Positions 49,272-58,457 of a DNA stretch of 64,000 nucleotides are shown here, piece by piece. Position 1 is the first letter of the stretch. The number at the start of each line of letters is the position of its first letter. The notes beneath the pieces are model-generated. The model did no database searches, was not told where the DNA came from, and saw only the letters and a list, made by a program, of their open reading frames with translations. A program made the translations under genes and the position numbers. The DNA lies in contig DASUTB010000061.1 in the NCBI GenBank assembly GCA_036374835.1, forward strand, positions 32,163-96,162, written 5' to 3'. Source of the stretch: DASUTB01 sp036374835 (lineage in GTDB: Bacteria > Actinomycetota > Actinomycetes > Jiangellales > Jiangellaceae).

Positions 49272-50609
49272 TTACCCGCCCGGGTACATCTCGGCGAGTA
49301 CCGCGTCCGGAACCAGCGAGGTGTTGGACACGGTCGGGGTCACGCGGTCCGGGTTGCAGTCCTCCTCAGTGACCTCGCGCATCACGTGCGGGACGGTGAT
49401 CTCGCCCGGGATCTCGGCACCCTGCAGATGCATCATCTGCGCGGTGACGGCGACCCTCGACTGGAAGTTGCCGCCGGCCGAGAAGTAGATCTTGTAATTC
49501 GGGTTGTCTCGTTCGACCCAGTCGCAGAACAGCGTCTGCTCGTCGGTCCGGACCGTTATTACAAGCTCGTCGAGCTCGACACCTAGCGAGTCGTACGCGT
49601 CCAGCGCGGTGTACATGCCGTCGGCGTACTCGTAGCTGTACGCCGCGATGTCGGGGTTGGCCGACAGCCAGCCGTTGACCGTCTGCAGCGCGATGTCGTT
49701 GACCCAGTAGGTGTCCGCCGGGTCGCCGACCAATTCGATGCCGTCGTTCATCGCCGGTATCTGGCACCGCTGCCAGCCCGCCGACAGCGCGTTGCCCGGC
49801 GTGCCGCCCATGATGGCGACCGTCCCCTCGCCGACCTCATCGTTGATGACCTGTGCAAAGCTCTCCCCGAGCGCGCACAGGTCCTCACCGACGATGCCCA
49901 GGTAGTCCTCGCCCGGTTGCAACGACCCGTCGTCCTCAGGCAGGCCGACGTAGCCGGCCGAGTAGGGCATGTAGGGGATGCCCGCCGCCTCTGCTTCGAG
50001 GATCGCGTCGGCGAGAGCGACGCCCCAGTCGGGGTAGCCGATGATGAAGTCGACGTCGCGTTCGATCAGGAACCGGATGTCGTTGGCCGGGACCGCCGGA
50101 TCCTCCGCCCACTGAGCGTCCGTGAACACCATCGTCCCGATGTCCTCGTAGGTCAGGGCCTGCAGGATGGCCTCCATCCGGGTCACCTGCCGCCACACGT
50201 TGAGCCCACCGCCGTCGGCGTAGCCCATGACGATCTCACCGCCGGTGCCGGTGTCGCACTCGGTGTTGTCCGGGTCCCAGCACTCAAGTGCCTTGTCGAT
50301 GGTCGCCTGGTCGAGATCCTGTTCGGCTCGTGCGATCGCGGCCGCGACGATGTCCGGCACGTTGTCGACCGGTCCGAGGGCCTTCTCGATCAGAGCGGGG
50401 TCGGCGTCAAGGCTCTCCCCGAAGGCTTCGACGCCGGTGGCTTCGGGTTCGCCGTCGCCTTCGTCCTCGTCTTCGGCGTCCTCCTCAGGCGCCTCTTCCT
50501 GTGTTTCCTCCTCCGGCTGCTCTGTGGTGTCACCAGTACATGCAGCCATCAGCAGCGCCGTGGCGGTCAATGCCGTCACCGCGGTTGGCCAAGGGCGTAG
50601 TCGTCTCAT
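49272..50609 (-). CDS. ABC transporter substrate-binding lipoprotein (sugar/purine type)
   Basis: 445 residues. Lipobox LLMAACTG (Cys 24) and an acidic linker (about 29-60) precede a periplasmic-binding-protein fold (from about 125, EIVMGYADGGGLNVWRQVTRMEAILQAL). DUF-type sugar-binding (Peripla_BP_4-like) features such as VAIMGGTPGNALSAGWQRCQ and YSYEYADGM. Given two amidohydrolases in the operon, the ligand is more likely a nitrogen heterocycle or nucleoside than a sugar. Stop lies 61 bases before the ATPase start. Confidence 0.85.
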   Translation of the reverse strand: MRRLRPWPTAVTALTATALLMAACTGDTTEQPEEETQEEAPEEDAEDEDEGDGEPEATGVEAFGESLDADPALIEKALGPVDNVPDIVAAAIARAEQDLDQATIDKALECWDPDNTECDTGTGGEIVMGYADGGGLNVWRQVTRMEAILQALTYEDIGTMVFTDAQWAEDPAVPANDIRFLIERDVDFIIGYPDWGVALADAILEAEAAGIPYMPYSAGYVGLPEDDGSLQPGEDYLGIVGEDLCALGESFAQVINDEVGEGTVAIMGGTPGNALSAGWQRCQIPAMNDGIELVGDPADTYWVNDIALQTVNGWLSANPDIAAYSYEYADGMYTALDAYDSLGVELDELVITVRTDEQTLFCDWVERDNPNYKIYFSAGGNFQSRVAVTAQMMHLQGAEIPGEITVPHVMREVTEEDCNPDRVTPTVSNTSLVPDAVLAEMYPGG

Positions 50610-50621
50610 GGCCGTACCTCC

Positions 50622-51686
50622 TCAATCGTTGCCGGTAATTGATTTGCTCGACTTTTGTGCTTGCATCGCCGGTCCGGCTCCGAACGAGCCTGACCGGAGC
50701 CGGATGACCCGCTCGACGGCCTTGATGATCCGATCGCCGGATACGAGCATTCCGCCGATGATGACCGCGCCGAACACGACGAACTGGAGCGCGGTGGGCA
50801 GCCCCATGACCCGCATCATCTGGGTGAGCCCGGCCAGGAAGAACGCGGCCGCCCAGGTGGACACCGGGCTCGCGAGGCCGCCGGTGAGCGACGCCCCTCC
50901 GATGACGACGGCGGCGATCGGACCCAGCAGATAGGGGTCGCCGATCGAGATGCCGGGGGTGCGCAGGAACGCCGCGAGCATTACGCCGGCGGTCGCGTAA
51001 AGGATGGCCGCGACAACGTACGCCGAGATCTTGTTGACGTTCACCCGGGCGCCGATGATCGTCGAGGCCACCGGATTCGCCCCCACGGCCTGGAACTTGC
51101 GTCCGGCGCCGGTGTACCTGAATACCAGGACCAGCATGATCGTGATCACGACGCCCACCCAGAAGATGCGGGTGACGCCGAACAGGCGTGTGCTCACCCA
51201 CTCCGACAGTCCCGGCGGGACGGGGGACTGGATCGCGAACGTCGTGTAGTACCGGTTCGCGATGCCGATGACGATCTGGCCGACGGCGAGCGTGACGATG
51301 AGTGGATTGAGTCCAAGCCCGCCGATCAACAACCCGTTGACCAGACCGATGAGCGCGGCGACCGCGATAGCCGTCAGGTAGGCGATCCAGATGCGGTCGT
51401 CGGAGAGTTTGCCGACGCCCACCGTGATCAACGCACCGAGCGTCAACGTACCCGGCACGCTGAGGTCGATGCCTCCTGTCATGACGACGAGCATCTGGCC
51501 CAGCGACGCGATCGCCAGGAATGTGCCGAACGGTGCGATTGCCGACAGACCGGCTTGGCTCAGCGTCGCCGGAGCCCAGATCGATGCCACGATGACCAGC
51601 ACGATGATGGCCAGGTACACCGGCACATAACGGGAGCCGACCACCAGCGAGGTGATGGCCGAGGCGGAGGCCCGGTTGGCTGTCAT
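50622..51686 (-). CDS. ABC transporter permease (RbsC type)
   Basis: 354 residues with about nine membrane helices. LAIASLGQMLVVMTGGIDLSVPGTLTLGALITVG and VIGGASLTGGLASPVSTWAAAFFLAGL are family landmarks. Forms a heterodimer with the permease half of the fused gene. ATG 51686 overlaps the free amidohydrolase stop by four bases. The C-terminal tail is polar and cytoplasmic. Confidence 0.9.
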   Translation of the reverse strand: MTANRASASAITSLVVGSRYVPVYLAIIVLVIVASIWAPATLSQAGLSAIAPFGTFLAIASLGQMLVVMTGGIDLSVPGTLTLGALITVGVGKLSDDRIWIAYLTAIAVAALIGLVNGLLIGGLGLNPLIVTLAVGQIVIGIANRYYTTFAIQSPVPPGLSEWVSTRLFGVTRIFWVGVVITIMLVLVFRYTGAGRKFQAVGANPVASTIIGARVNVNKISAYVVAAILYATAGVMLAAFLRTPGISIGDPYLLGPIAAVVIGGASLTGGLASPVSTWAAAFFLAGLTQMMRVMGLPTALQFVVFGAVIIGGMLVSGDRIIKAVERVIRLRSGSFGAGPAMQAQKSSKSITGND

Positions 51687-52924
51687 GCCGGCTCTCCAGC
51701 GGTCGCCGGCCGGTCGGCGTAGGACTTGACCCGGTGGTGGGCCTCGCGGATGAGCGAGCGCACATGGTTGAGGTCCGTGGTGAGCGATCCGTCCCGGACG
51801 AGTGCGCGTCCGGCGACGAGAACCGTGTCGACGTTGGACGTGTCCATGCCCCACACGACCGCGCCGATCGGATCGTTGACCGGCACGATGTTCGGCCGGT
51901 CCGTACGCAGCAGCACGATGTCGGCCGGGCGGCCCGGCGTGATCGAACCGATTGCGCCCGCCTCGCCGGTCATGCCAAGTGCTCTGGCGCCGTCGACCGT
52001 CCCGTACCCGATGACGTCGCGAGTGCTGAGTAGGCGGGGAAGGCCGGCCTTGCCGGCGAGTTTCAGGTCGAAGTACATCGCGTGCTGGAGGGCGATGACC
52101 GCGCGAAGCTGGGCGAAGACATCCCCGGCCGCCATCGTCATCGCGCCGGTACCGACGCCGGGGCGGATATCGCGGTCGATCAGGTCTTGCACCGGGATGG
52201 GTGGGGCACCGTCGGCCATGTCGCTCGTCGGAGTCAGCACGACGGACGCGCCGGACTTGGCCACTGCGTCGAACTCGCGCGCCGCGAAACCGGTGCAATG
52301 GGCAAGGGTCACATCGGAGCCGAGCATCCGGTCACCGAGCTCCGCCAAGGTGGTGCCGGTGTCGCCCGCGTGCACATGGATACGCAGCCCGAGTTCACGC
52401 GCGAATGGCCAATCGGACGGCGCCGGGGGTTCGGCGGCGAGGCTGGTCAGTGGCGGCGTCCCGCTCGCGCTGCTGACGCGATGCCGCCAGCGGCCGCTGT
52501 CGCCGGTCGGGTCCGCGGCGACGAGGACGGTCCGGAGCCCCGCGTCCTCGTGGGCCTGCAGCGCCGCAGCCGCGTGATCGTCGCCGGCGAACGCGGACCA
52601 GTCGGCGACGGTCGTCACACCCGACTCAACGGCACTTAACAGGCCGGCCAGGGTCGCGGCGTACGCGTCGTCGGCGGTGTAGTCCGCGTTGACCGCGTTT
52701 GGAACGTGTCGTGCGAGCGTCTCCCCGGCGTGCCGGTGCGCGTCGACGAAACCGGGAAGGACCACCGCGTTCGATGCATCGACATCGTCGGCTCCGCGAG
52801 GTCGGAGGTTCGTGCCGACCTCGCTGACCAGCCCGTCTTCGACGAGAACGTCCGCCTCGCGCCGGTTCCCGATGGCCGGATCCATACTCAGCACGCAGCC
52901 GCCTCGGATGATCAGCCTGGTCAT
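51683..52924 (-). CDS. Amidohydrolase (AtzA/TrzA/cytosine-deaminase type)
   Basis: 413 residues. N-terminal LIIRGGCVLSMDPAIGNRREADVLVEDG is the usual beta-sandwich; metal motifs VDAHRHAGE, IHVHAGDTG and LAHCTGF follow, then GSITPGRPADIVLLRTD. Hydrolyses an amino or chloro group from a nitrogen heterocycle, plausibly purine- or pyrimidine-like. First gene of the operon. ATG 52924 has GGAG at eight bases. The paralogous domain is fused to the permease at the operon's other end. The 276 bases upstream, to the BrkB gene, hold no gene. Confidence 0.88.
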   Translation of the reverse strand: MTRLIIRGGCVLSMDPAIGNRREADVLVEDGLVSEVGTNLRPRGADDVDASNAVVLPGFVDAHRHAGETLARHVPNAVNADYTADDAYAATLAGLLSAVESGVTTVADWSAFAGDDHAAAALQAHEDAGLRTVLVAADPTGDSGRWRHRVSSASGTPPLTSLAAEPPAPSDWPFARELGLRIHVHAGDTGTTLAELGDRMLGSDVTLAHCTGFAAREFDAVAKSGASVVLTPTSDMADGAPPIPVQDLIDRDIRPGVGTGAMTMAAGDVFAQLRAVIALQHAMYFDLKLAGKAGLPRLLSTRDVIGYGTVDGARALGMTGEAGAIGSITPGRPADIVLLRTDRPNIVPVNDPIGAVVWGMDTSNVDTVLVAGRALVRDGSLTTDLNHVRSLIREAHHRVKSYADRPATAGEPA

Positions 52925-53200
52925 GCCGATGCTCCGGCGCTGGTCAGCGGCCGGCGTGGCCTCGGACGCGGCGGCGAGACGCTGGACTCCATTGCCCACT
53001 CCGAAGGACGGTCAGTGTCACTGCACAACGAATCAACCCAAGTGGAACACTCTGCGCGAGATTGTTGCATCGTTGAGTCACATTGGCCAGGCTTCTTTAG
53101 CCTGACTGCACGCGCCGTTGTCAATTTGAGACCCGGCAACGTTCGGGATCATGTGTTCACCGTCTGCGCTTCGGGACGTGGTCGCCGTTACCGTAGTGGT

Positions 53201-54091
53201 GTGGATACCGCGCCTACTCCCTCGCCGGTTCGTACCCCCGATGTACTGCCGCGGGGCCGCAGGGACTGGTGGCGGTTCGCCAAGGCCGTGTGGCACGAGA
53301 CGTCCGCCGATCACGTGCTCCTGCTGGCCGCCGGCGTGGCGTTCTTCGCGTTCATCTCGATCTTCCCGGCGCTACTGGCCACCGGCCTGGTTTACGGCCT
53401 CGTCACCGACCCGGAGCAGGTTGAGGAGCAGGTCAGGGAGATCAGCGACGTACTACCGGAAGGCGCGGCGGAGTTGATCTCGAACCAGCTCGAAAGGCTG
53501 GTCACGACATCGGACGAATCGCTGGGCATCGGCTTGATCGTGGCGCTTGCCGTCGCCTTGTGGGGTGCGTCCACCGCGACCAGTAACCTGATCGGGGCGG
53601 TGAACGCGTGCTACGACCACACCATTCGCCGCAGCTTCGTCCGCCGTCGCGCGCTCGCGATCGCGATGACGCTCGGCGGGATCGTGTTCATCACCGTGGC
53701 GGTCGGCCTTGTCGCCGTCACTCCTGCTGTGATCGATGCCCTGGAGCTTCCTGGGTGGGTTCGCGCGTTCGTTCAGGTGATCCGGTGGAGCGTCTTCGTC
53801 GTCGGGGTGCTCGCGGCACTCGGCGTGCTTTACCGTGTCGCACCGTACCGGGCCGGCGTGGACGTACGCTGGACGTCGTTCGGAGCCGTGGTGGCGATGC
53901 TGCTGTGGGTGACCGCCTCGGCCGGGTTCTCGCTGTACGTCAGCCAGTTCGGCACGAACTACGATTCGACGTACGGCCCCCTCGCAGGCGTGATCGTCCT
54001 GATGTTCTGGTTGTGGTTGGGTGCGATCGCCGCTTTGCTCGGCGCCGAGGTCAACGCCGAGCTCGCTCGCCGCAGGCACACGACCACGTGA
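53201..54091 (+). CDS. YihY/BrkB-family inner membrane protein
   Basis: 296 residues with six predicted membrane helices. HETSADHVLLLAAGVAFFAFISIFPALLATGLVYGL at the start and GPLAGVIVLMFWLWLGAIAALLGAEVNAELAR at the end are the family signatures. Function uncertain (formerly called ribonuclease BN); may act in envelope or solute transport. GTG 53201 lies six bases after TACCGT, so it may be leaderless. A longer frame to 52706 is not supported. Confidence 0.87.
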   Translation: MDTAPTPSPVRTPDVLPRGRRDWWRFAKAVWHETSADHVLLLAAGVAFFAFISIFPALLATGLVYGLVTDPEQVEEQVREISDVLPEGAAELISNQLERLVTTSDESLGIGLIVALAVALWGASTATSNLIGAVNACYDHTIRRSFVRRRALAIAMTLGGIVFITVAVGLVAVTPAVIDALELPGWVRAFVQVIRWSVFVVGVLAALGVLYRVAPYRAGVDVRWTSFGAVVAMLLWVTASAGFSLYVSQFGTNYDSTYGPLAGVIVLMFWLWLGAIAALLGAEVNAELARRRHTTT

Positions 54092-54276
54092 TCGCGCCGG
54101 TCGGGTGCCCGTCCGCGTGCGCGCCCGCGACGGCGGGCAAGTGAGCAGGGTGTTGTTCCGGTGCGGCACGGGCGATTCGGGACCGTCGACAAGATCTCTT
54201 GGTGATCGCCGACAACCGATCAACTCCGGGCTCCGTCTAGTTGTCGGCAGGAGTGGAGCAACCGGCAGGTGGGCGT

Positions 54277-54795
54277 GTGAGGGGTAGGAAGAGCCGGGAC
54301 GACGAGTTCACGCGGTACGTATCGGCGCGCCGGACGTACCTGCGTCGTACCGCGTACCTCGTGTGCGGCGACTGGCACCTCGCCGAGGATCTCGTGCAGT
54401 CGGCGCTGGTCAAGCTCTACGCCGCGTGGCCCCGGATCCAGCGCCAGGGCGCTGAAGACGCCTACGCACGCCGCATCATCGTCCGGGCGTTCCTGGATGA
54501 GAAGCGGCGGCCGTCGCGGCGGGAGCGGCCGGGCCTCGACGGGCTTGATCGCGCCCAGCCGGAGCCGTTGTCCTTCGAGGACAACGATGCCCTCGTCACA
54601 GCGCTCAAGGCACTGCCGGAGCGGCAGCGAACGACGATCGTGCTGCGCTACTGGTCCGGGTTGTCCGTCGAAGAGACCGCGGCCGACCTGGGCTGTTCGA
54701 CCGGAACCGTCAAGAGCCAGACGGCCCGGGCGATTCGCTCGCTTCGCGAGCTCCTGTCACTCGATGATGTGCCGACGGGAAGGCGGATGCGATGA
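54277..54795 (+). CDS. SigE-family ECF RNA polymerase sigma factor
   Basis: 172 residues. FTRYVSARRTYLRRTAYLVCGDWHLAEDLVQSALVKLYAAWPRI (region 2) and LPERQRTTIVLRYWSGLSVEETAADLGCSTGTVKSQTARAIRSLRELL (region 4). This is the actinobacterial SigE-type ECF group that pairs with a membrane protein in place of a classical anti-sigma factor. GTG 54277 was chosen for the GGCAGG upstream; GTG 54253 and TTG 54241 are possible. Stop overlaps the next start (ATGA). Confidence 0.85.
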   Translation: MRGRKSRDDEFTRYVSARRTYLRRTAYLVCGDWHLAEDLVQSALVKLYAAWPRIQRQGAEDAYARRIIVRAFLDEKRRPSRRERPGLDGLDRAQPEPLSFEDNDALVTALKALPERQRTTIVLRYWSGLSVEETAADLGCSTGTVKSQTARAIRSLRELLSLDDVPTGRRMR

Positions 54796-56318
54796 CACGC
54801 GATGACGACCAGTTGCGGCAGTTGTTCGCCGAAATCAGGTTCGTCGACGAGCCGCCATTCGCTCCGGGTGCCGGCTCTGTCGCTGACGACGTCGAGCGGG
54901 CACGCCGCGAGCTGCACAAGCGTCGGTGGAGGTCGTGGGGCGCCGCTGCGGCCAGCGGTGCGGTGATCGTCTCAGGCGTTGCGTTCGCAGCACCGAATCT
55001 CAGTTTGGGCGAGAGTGAACAGGGGCCCGTCGCCGACCGCGCAACTGATGACGCCGCGGATGGATCGGCGTCCGGTGAACCATTCGGCGACGCCAATCCG
55101 GGCCCGGCGTCCGTCGAGATCAACTCGTGTCCGGCCGAGCCGCCGGTCGAGGATGCAACCGGAATGGTCGGTTTCCCGAATACCAGGCAGTGCCTGCTCG
55201 AGATCGCTACGAAACACTTCGACCCGGAATCGGTTCACCTGCCCGAGCGCACCTCCAACGTGGGCAGCGGAATCGGCGAAAGTGGCGTTCGCGTCTCGAC
55301 CAAGCTCGATTGGGTCGTTCCCGGCGAAGATGGCCTAGGCATGGTCCAGGTGGCCGTGACCACTCCCGGCTTCGCTGACGACGAGCACGCTGTCGCCGGC
55401 ATGCCGGGAATGACGGCGTGTGGTTCGTCGCCTGACGCGTGCCGCTCTGTATCGGTTCCGGGCACCGAAGGTGAGGTCCTGGTCGTGGAGGACGATCCGG
55501 AGCGCGGGTGGGTGCTGGCTGTCGCCTACGAACGGCCGGACGGCTCGATCGTCTCGGTCGCGGTCGACAATCTGTTCGGCAACAACAGTCTCGTCCCGGT
55601 CTCGAACGTCGACATCACCCTCGACGAGGCGATCGCGTTCGTGACCGACCCGGCGCTGAAGGTCGATGAGGTCGAAGCCGAGGAAGGTGCGGACGAGATA
55701 GCGCGCGAGTTCGAAGCTGAGGATCCGGCGAACGGGGACTATTCGAGCACGGAGATCATTCCCGCACCGGACACCCGCGACATGACCGACGAAGAGGCGC
55801 ACGCCGCGTTGGATGCGTGTGTCGAGTCCATGCCGGCTTGGAGCGACTTCGAGCCCGAGTTCGGCGTGTGGATGACCACGCCGTCCGGCGAGGAGGAGTC
55901 TCTCGTGATCGCCGAGCGCGGCGACACGAAGATGGAGTGCCGTGCCCGCGGCGCCTCCCTGTTCGGCACGCCGGAGGTGAAGGGCAGCCCGTACCTGCGC
56001 GGACCCGTGTCGTACAACAACATGACGTTCGGCCGGTACGTAGCCGAGGTCGAGCGGGTGACGGTTCAGCCGTCCGGCGGGCCGGCGTACGAGGCTGTAC
56101 TGAAGAACGGCTACTGGTTCCTGCCCGAGGCACTCGGAAACCTGGACATGCCGGCGGTTCGAGGTTACGACGCGGCCGGTGAGCGCATCTATGACTCCGT
56201 CACCGAGGATCGCGACCAGTGCTACACCGACCCGGACGGTGAGGAGGTCGTCTTCTACCAGGGCGACGAGGTTCCGGCGGTCGGGGACTGCGTGCCGGCA
56301 CAGGAATGGGATCACTAG
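54792..56318 (+). CDS. Large single-pass membrane protein, putative sigma-factor partner
   Basis: 508 residues. Residues 1-48 are cytoplasmic (DDDQLRQLFAEIRFVDEPPF), then one membrane helix (about 49-69, WGAAAASGAVIVSGVAFAA), then an external acidic domain of over 400 residues with several cysteine pairs and no catalytic motif I recognise. Size and topology suit a sensor that holds the coupled SigE factor near the membrane, but no classical zinc anti-sigma motif is present. Translationally coupled to the sigma gene (ATGA). Confidence 0.65.
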   Translation: MTRDDDQLRQLFAEIRFVDEPPFAPGAGSVADDVERARRELHKRRWRSWGAAAASGAVIVSGVAFAAPNLSLGESEQGPVADRATDDAADGSASGEPFGDANPGPASVEINSCPAEPPVEDATGMVGFPNTRQCLLEIATKHFDPESVHLPERTSNVGSGIGESGVRVSTKLDWVVPGEDGLGMVQVAVTTPGFADDEHAVAGMPGMTACGSSPDACRSVSVPGTEGEVLVVEDDPERGWVLAVAYERPDGSIVSVAVDNLFGNNSLVPVSNVDITLDEAIAFVTDPALKVDEVEAEEGADEIAREFEAEDPANGDYSSTEIIPAPDTRDMTDEEAHAALDACVESMPAWSDFEPEFGVWMTTPSGEEESLVIAERGDTKMECRARGASLFGTPEVKGSPYLRGPVSYNNMTFGRYVAEVERVTVQPSGGPAYEAVLKNGYWFLPEALGNLDMPAVRGYDAAGERIYDSVTEDRDQCYTDPDGEEVVFYQGDEVPAVGDCVPAQEWDH

Positions 56319-56439
56319 TCCGGACGATCCCGAGCGGACGCGGTGGTGTGGCTCGCGCCATTCCACTGGAGTCGGCGGCTGCGGCGAGATGACAGCCCAC
56401 GGTCGGGTCGCCGGATCCGGCCGCCCTACGGTAGGACGC

Positions 56440-57927
56440 ATGGTGCTCGCACGTGATCCACGAACCGGTCAGCAGCTCGAGCCGGAGGTTCCCGACACGA
56501 CGGCCGATGAGGTCGAGCGGACTGTTGCGGCGGCACGGGCCGCCGGCGAGAGGTGGCGACCGTTGAGTCCGCCCGAGCGAGCCGAGGTGTTGGAGGCGGT
56601 CGCGGCCGCCATCGAAGCCGCCGCCGACGAGCTGTGGGCTCTTGCCGATCGTGAGACGGCACTGGGCGAGGCGAGGCTGCGCGGCGAGATCGCCCGTACC
56701 GCCGGGCAGTTCCGGCTGTTCGCCGCGGTGCTCCGCGACGGCGGCTACGTCGACGCAGTGATCGATCACGCTGATCCGGACGCCACGCCTCCACGGCCGG
56801 ACGTGCGCCGGATGAACGAGCCTTTGCCGGGTGTCGTCGCGGTGTTCGCCGCAGGCAACTTCCCGTTCGCTTTCTCCGTCGCCGGCGGTGATACGGCATC
56901 GGCGCTCGCCGCAGGTTGCCCGGTTGTAGTCAAGGCGCACCCTGGGCATCCGCTCACCTCGATCCGGACTGCGCAGATCGTCCGTTCCGCGCTCCCTGAG
57001 GCCGAGTTGCTCGGCTTGATCCACGGGGTACCCGCCGGCGCACACCTCGTGCAGCACCCGGACGTCGAGGCATGCGGATTCACCGGATCTGTGGCCGGTG
57101 GCCGGGCGATCGCGCAGCTCATCGCCGAACGCGACCGGCCGATCCCGTTCTTCGGTGAGCAGGGCAGCGTCAACCCGGTGGTCGTGCTGCCGTCGGCCGT
57201 GGTGGGCGGGGCGCAGGAGGTGGCGGCCGGATTCGCCGGCTCGCTGACGCTCGGTGTCGGTCAGTTCTGCACGAATCCGGGGCTGCTGTTCGTCCCCGCT
57301 GATCCGGCCCTGCTCGACGCGATCAAAGACCAGGTCGAGCAGACTGTCGGAGGGCCGATGCTCGCCGAGCGCATTCGCGACGGATATCTCGGCGGTCTTG
57401 AACGGCTGTCGCAGCTTCGGCCGTTGGCGCGCGGGCAGTCCGGCTCGGGCGAGTTCGCGGTGCGTGCGGAGGTGGTGACGACCGATCTGGCCACTTTCGG
57501 TGCTGGCCTGCCCGATCTCGCGGAAGAGTGTTTCGGCCCGGCGGCCATCGTCGTCACCTATCGCGACACTGCCGATCTGCCGGATGTGCTCGGTCGGCTG
57601 CCCGGCTCGTTGACCGCGACGGTGCACGCCACCGATCCGGCCGAGGCCACCGCGGTGATCGAGGCGCTGCGGAGGCGGGCGGGACGGCTGATCTGGAACG
57701 GCTGGCCCACCGGGGTCGCGGTGTGCTGGGCGATGCATCATGGAGGGCCCTGGCCGGCCAGCACGAATGCAGCGCACACCTCGGTGGGGGCGATGGCGAT
57801 CCACCGGTGGCTGACTCCGACCGCCTACCAGGCGTGGCCGGCGGATCTACTGCCGCCTGCGCTACGCGACGAAAACCCGCTCGGGATCGCTCGAAGGATC
57901 GACGGAGTGCTCACAACGCCGATGTGA
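56440..57927 (+). CDS. Aldehyde dehydrogenase (ketoglutarate-semialdehyde / 2,5-dioxovalerate type)
   Basis: 495 residues. PLPGVVAVFAAGNFPFAFSVAGGDTASALAAGCPVVVKAHPGHP (about 128-171), GFTGSVAGG, FFGEQGSVNPV and catalytic cysteine in GVGQFCTNPG. The AGNFPFAFSVAGGDT segment is typical of the NADP-linked alpha-ketoglutarate semialdehyde dehydrogenases. Final step of non-phosphorylating pentose or hydroxyproline breakdown. ATG 56440 has GTAGGA upstream. A longer frame overlapping the previous gene is not supported. Stand-alone; no pathway genes adjacent. Confidence 0.85.
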   Translation: MVLARDPRTGQQLEPEVPDTTADEVERTVAAARAAGERWRPLSPPERAEVLEAVAAAIEAAADELWALADRETALGEARLRGEIARTAGQFRLFAAVLRDGGYVDAVIDHADPDATPPRPDVRRMNEPLPGVVAVFAAGNFPFAFSVAGGDTASALAAGCPVVVKAHPGHPLTSIRTAQIVRSALPEAELLGLIHGVPAGAHLVQHPDVEACGFTGSVAGGRAIAQLIAERDRPIPFFGEQGSVNPVVVLPSAVVGGAQEVAAGFAGSLTLGVGQFCTNPGLLFVPADPALLDAIKDQVEQTVGGPMLAERIRDGYLGGLERLSQLRPLARGQSGSGEFAVRAEVVTTDLATFGAGLPDLAEECFGPAAIVVTYRDTADLPDVLGRLPGSLTATVHATDPAEATAVIEALRRRAGRLIWNGWPTGVAVCWAMHHGGPWPASTNAAHTSVGAMAIHRWLTPTAYQAWPADLLPPALRDENPLGIARRIDGVLTTPM

Positions 57928-57947
57928 AAGCCGTGCTCCCTGGGTCG

Positions 57948-58421
57948 CTAGACCTCGACCGGAGTCGCACCGGTCAGCTCGATCAGCTCGTCGTACGTCG
58001 TCGGGAACACCGAGTGCGGATGCCCGGCGGCCGCCCAGATCTGGTCGTACTTCGCCAGCCAGGTGTCGATCAGGGTCTGGATCGCAGACGGATGGCCGAC
58101 GGGAGCGACGCCGCCGATAGGTTGACCCGTGTGTTCCCGAACGAACTCCGGCTTCGCCCGCCGAACCCGGGATGCCCCGACGGTTTCGGCCAGCCGATCC
58201 AGGTCGGCTCGATGTGCACCGCTGGTCAGCACCAGGAGCGGTGAGCCGTCGGCGTCGAAGACGAGCGAGTTCGCGATCGCGCCGACATCACACCCGAGCT
58301 GCGCGGCCGCTGCCGCTGCGGTCGGCGCTGGCTCGGTCAGCACGACGACCTGCCCGGCCGCACCCCGCTGCGTTAGCACCTCGGCGACTCGCCGGACATT
58401 GGCGTGAAGTTCTGTCGTCAC
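57948..58421 (-). CDS. YbaK/EbsC-family aminoacyl-tRNA deacylase
   Basis: 157 residues. VVVLTEPAPTAAAAAAQLGCDVGAIANSLVF (about 25-55), LLVLTSGAHRADLDRL and IGGVAPVGHP follow the YbaK fold, which hydrolyses mischarged tRNA such as Cys-tRNA(Pro). The conserved lysine of INK motifs appears replaced (IANSLVF). Convergent with the aldehyde dehydrogenase gene, 20 bases apart. Confidence 0.88.
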   Translation of the reverse strand: MTTELHANVRRVAEVLTQRGAAGQVVVLTEPAPTAAAAAAQLGCDVGAIANSLVFDADGSPLLVLTSGAHRADLDRLAETVGASRVRRAKPEFVREHTGQPIGGVAPVGHPSAIQTLIDTWLAKYDQIWAAAGHPHSVFPTTYDELIELTGATPVEV

Positions 58422-58457
58422 GAGATCCGAGCCTACGCGACACCTGCTGGTGGCGGG

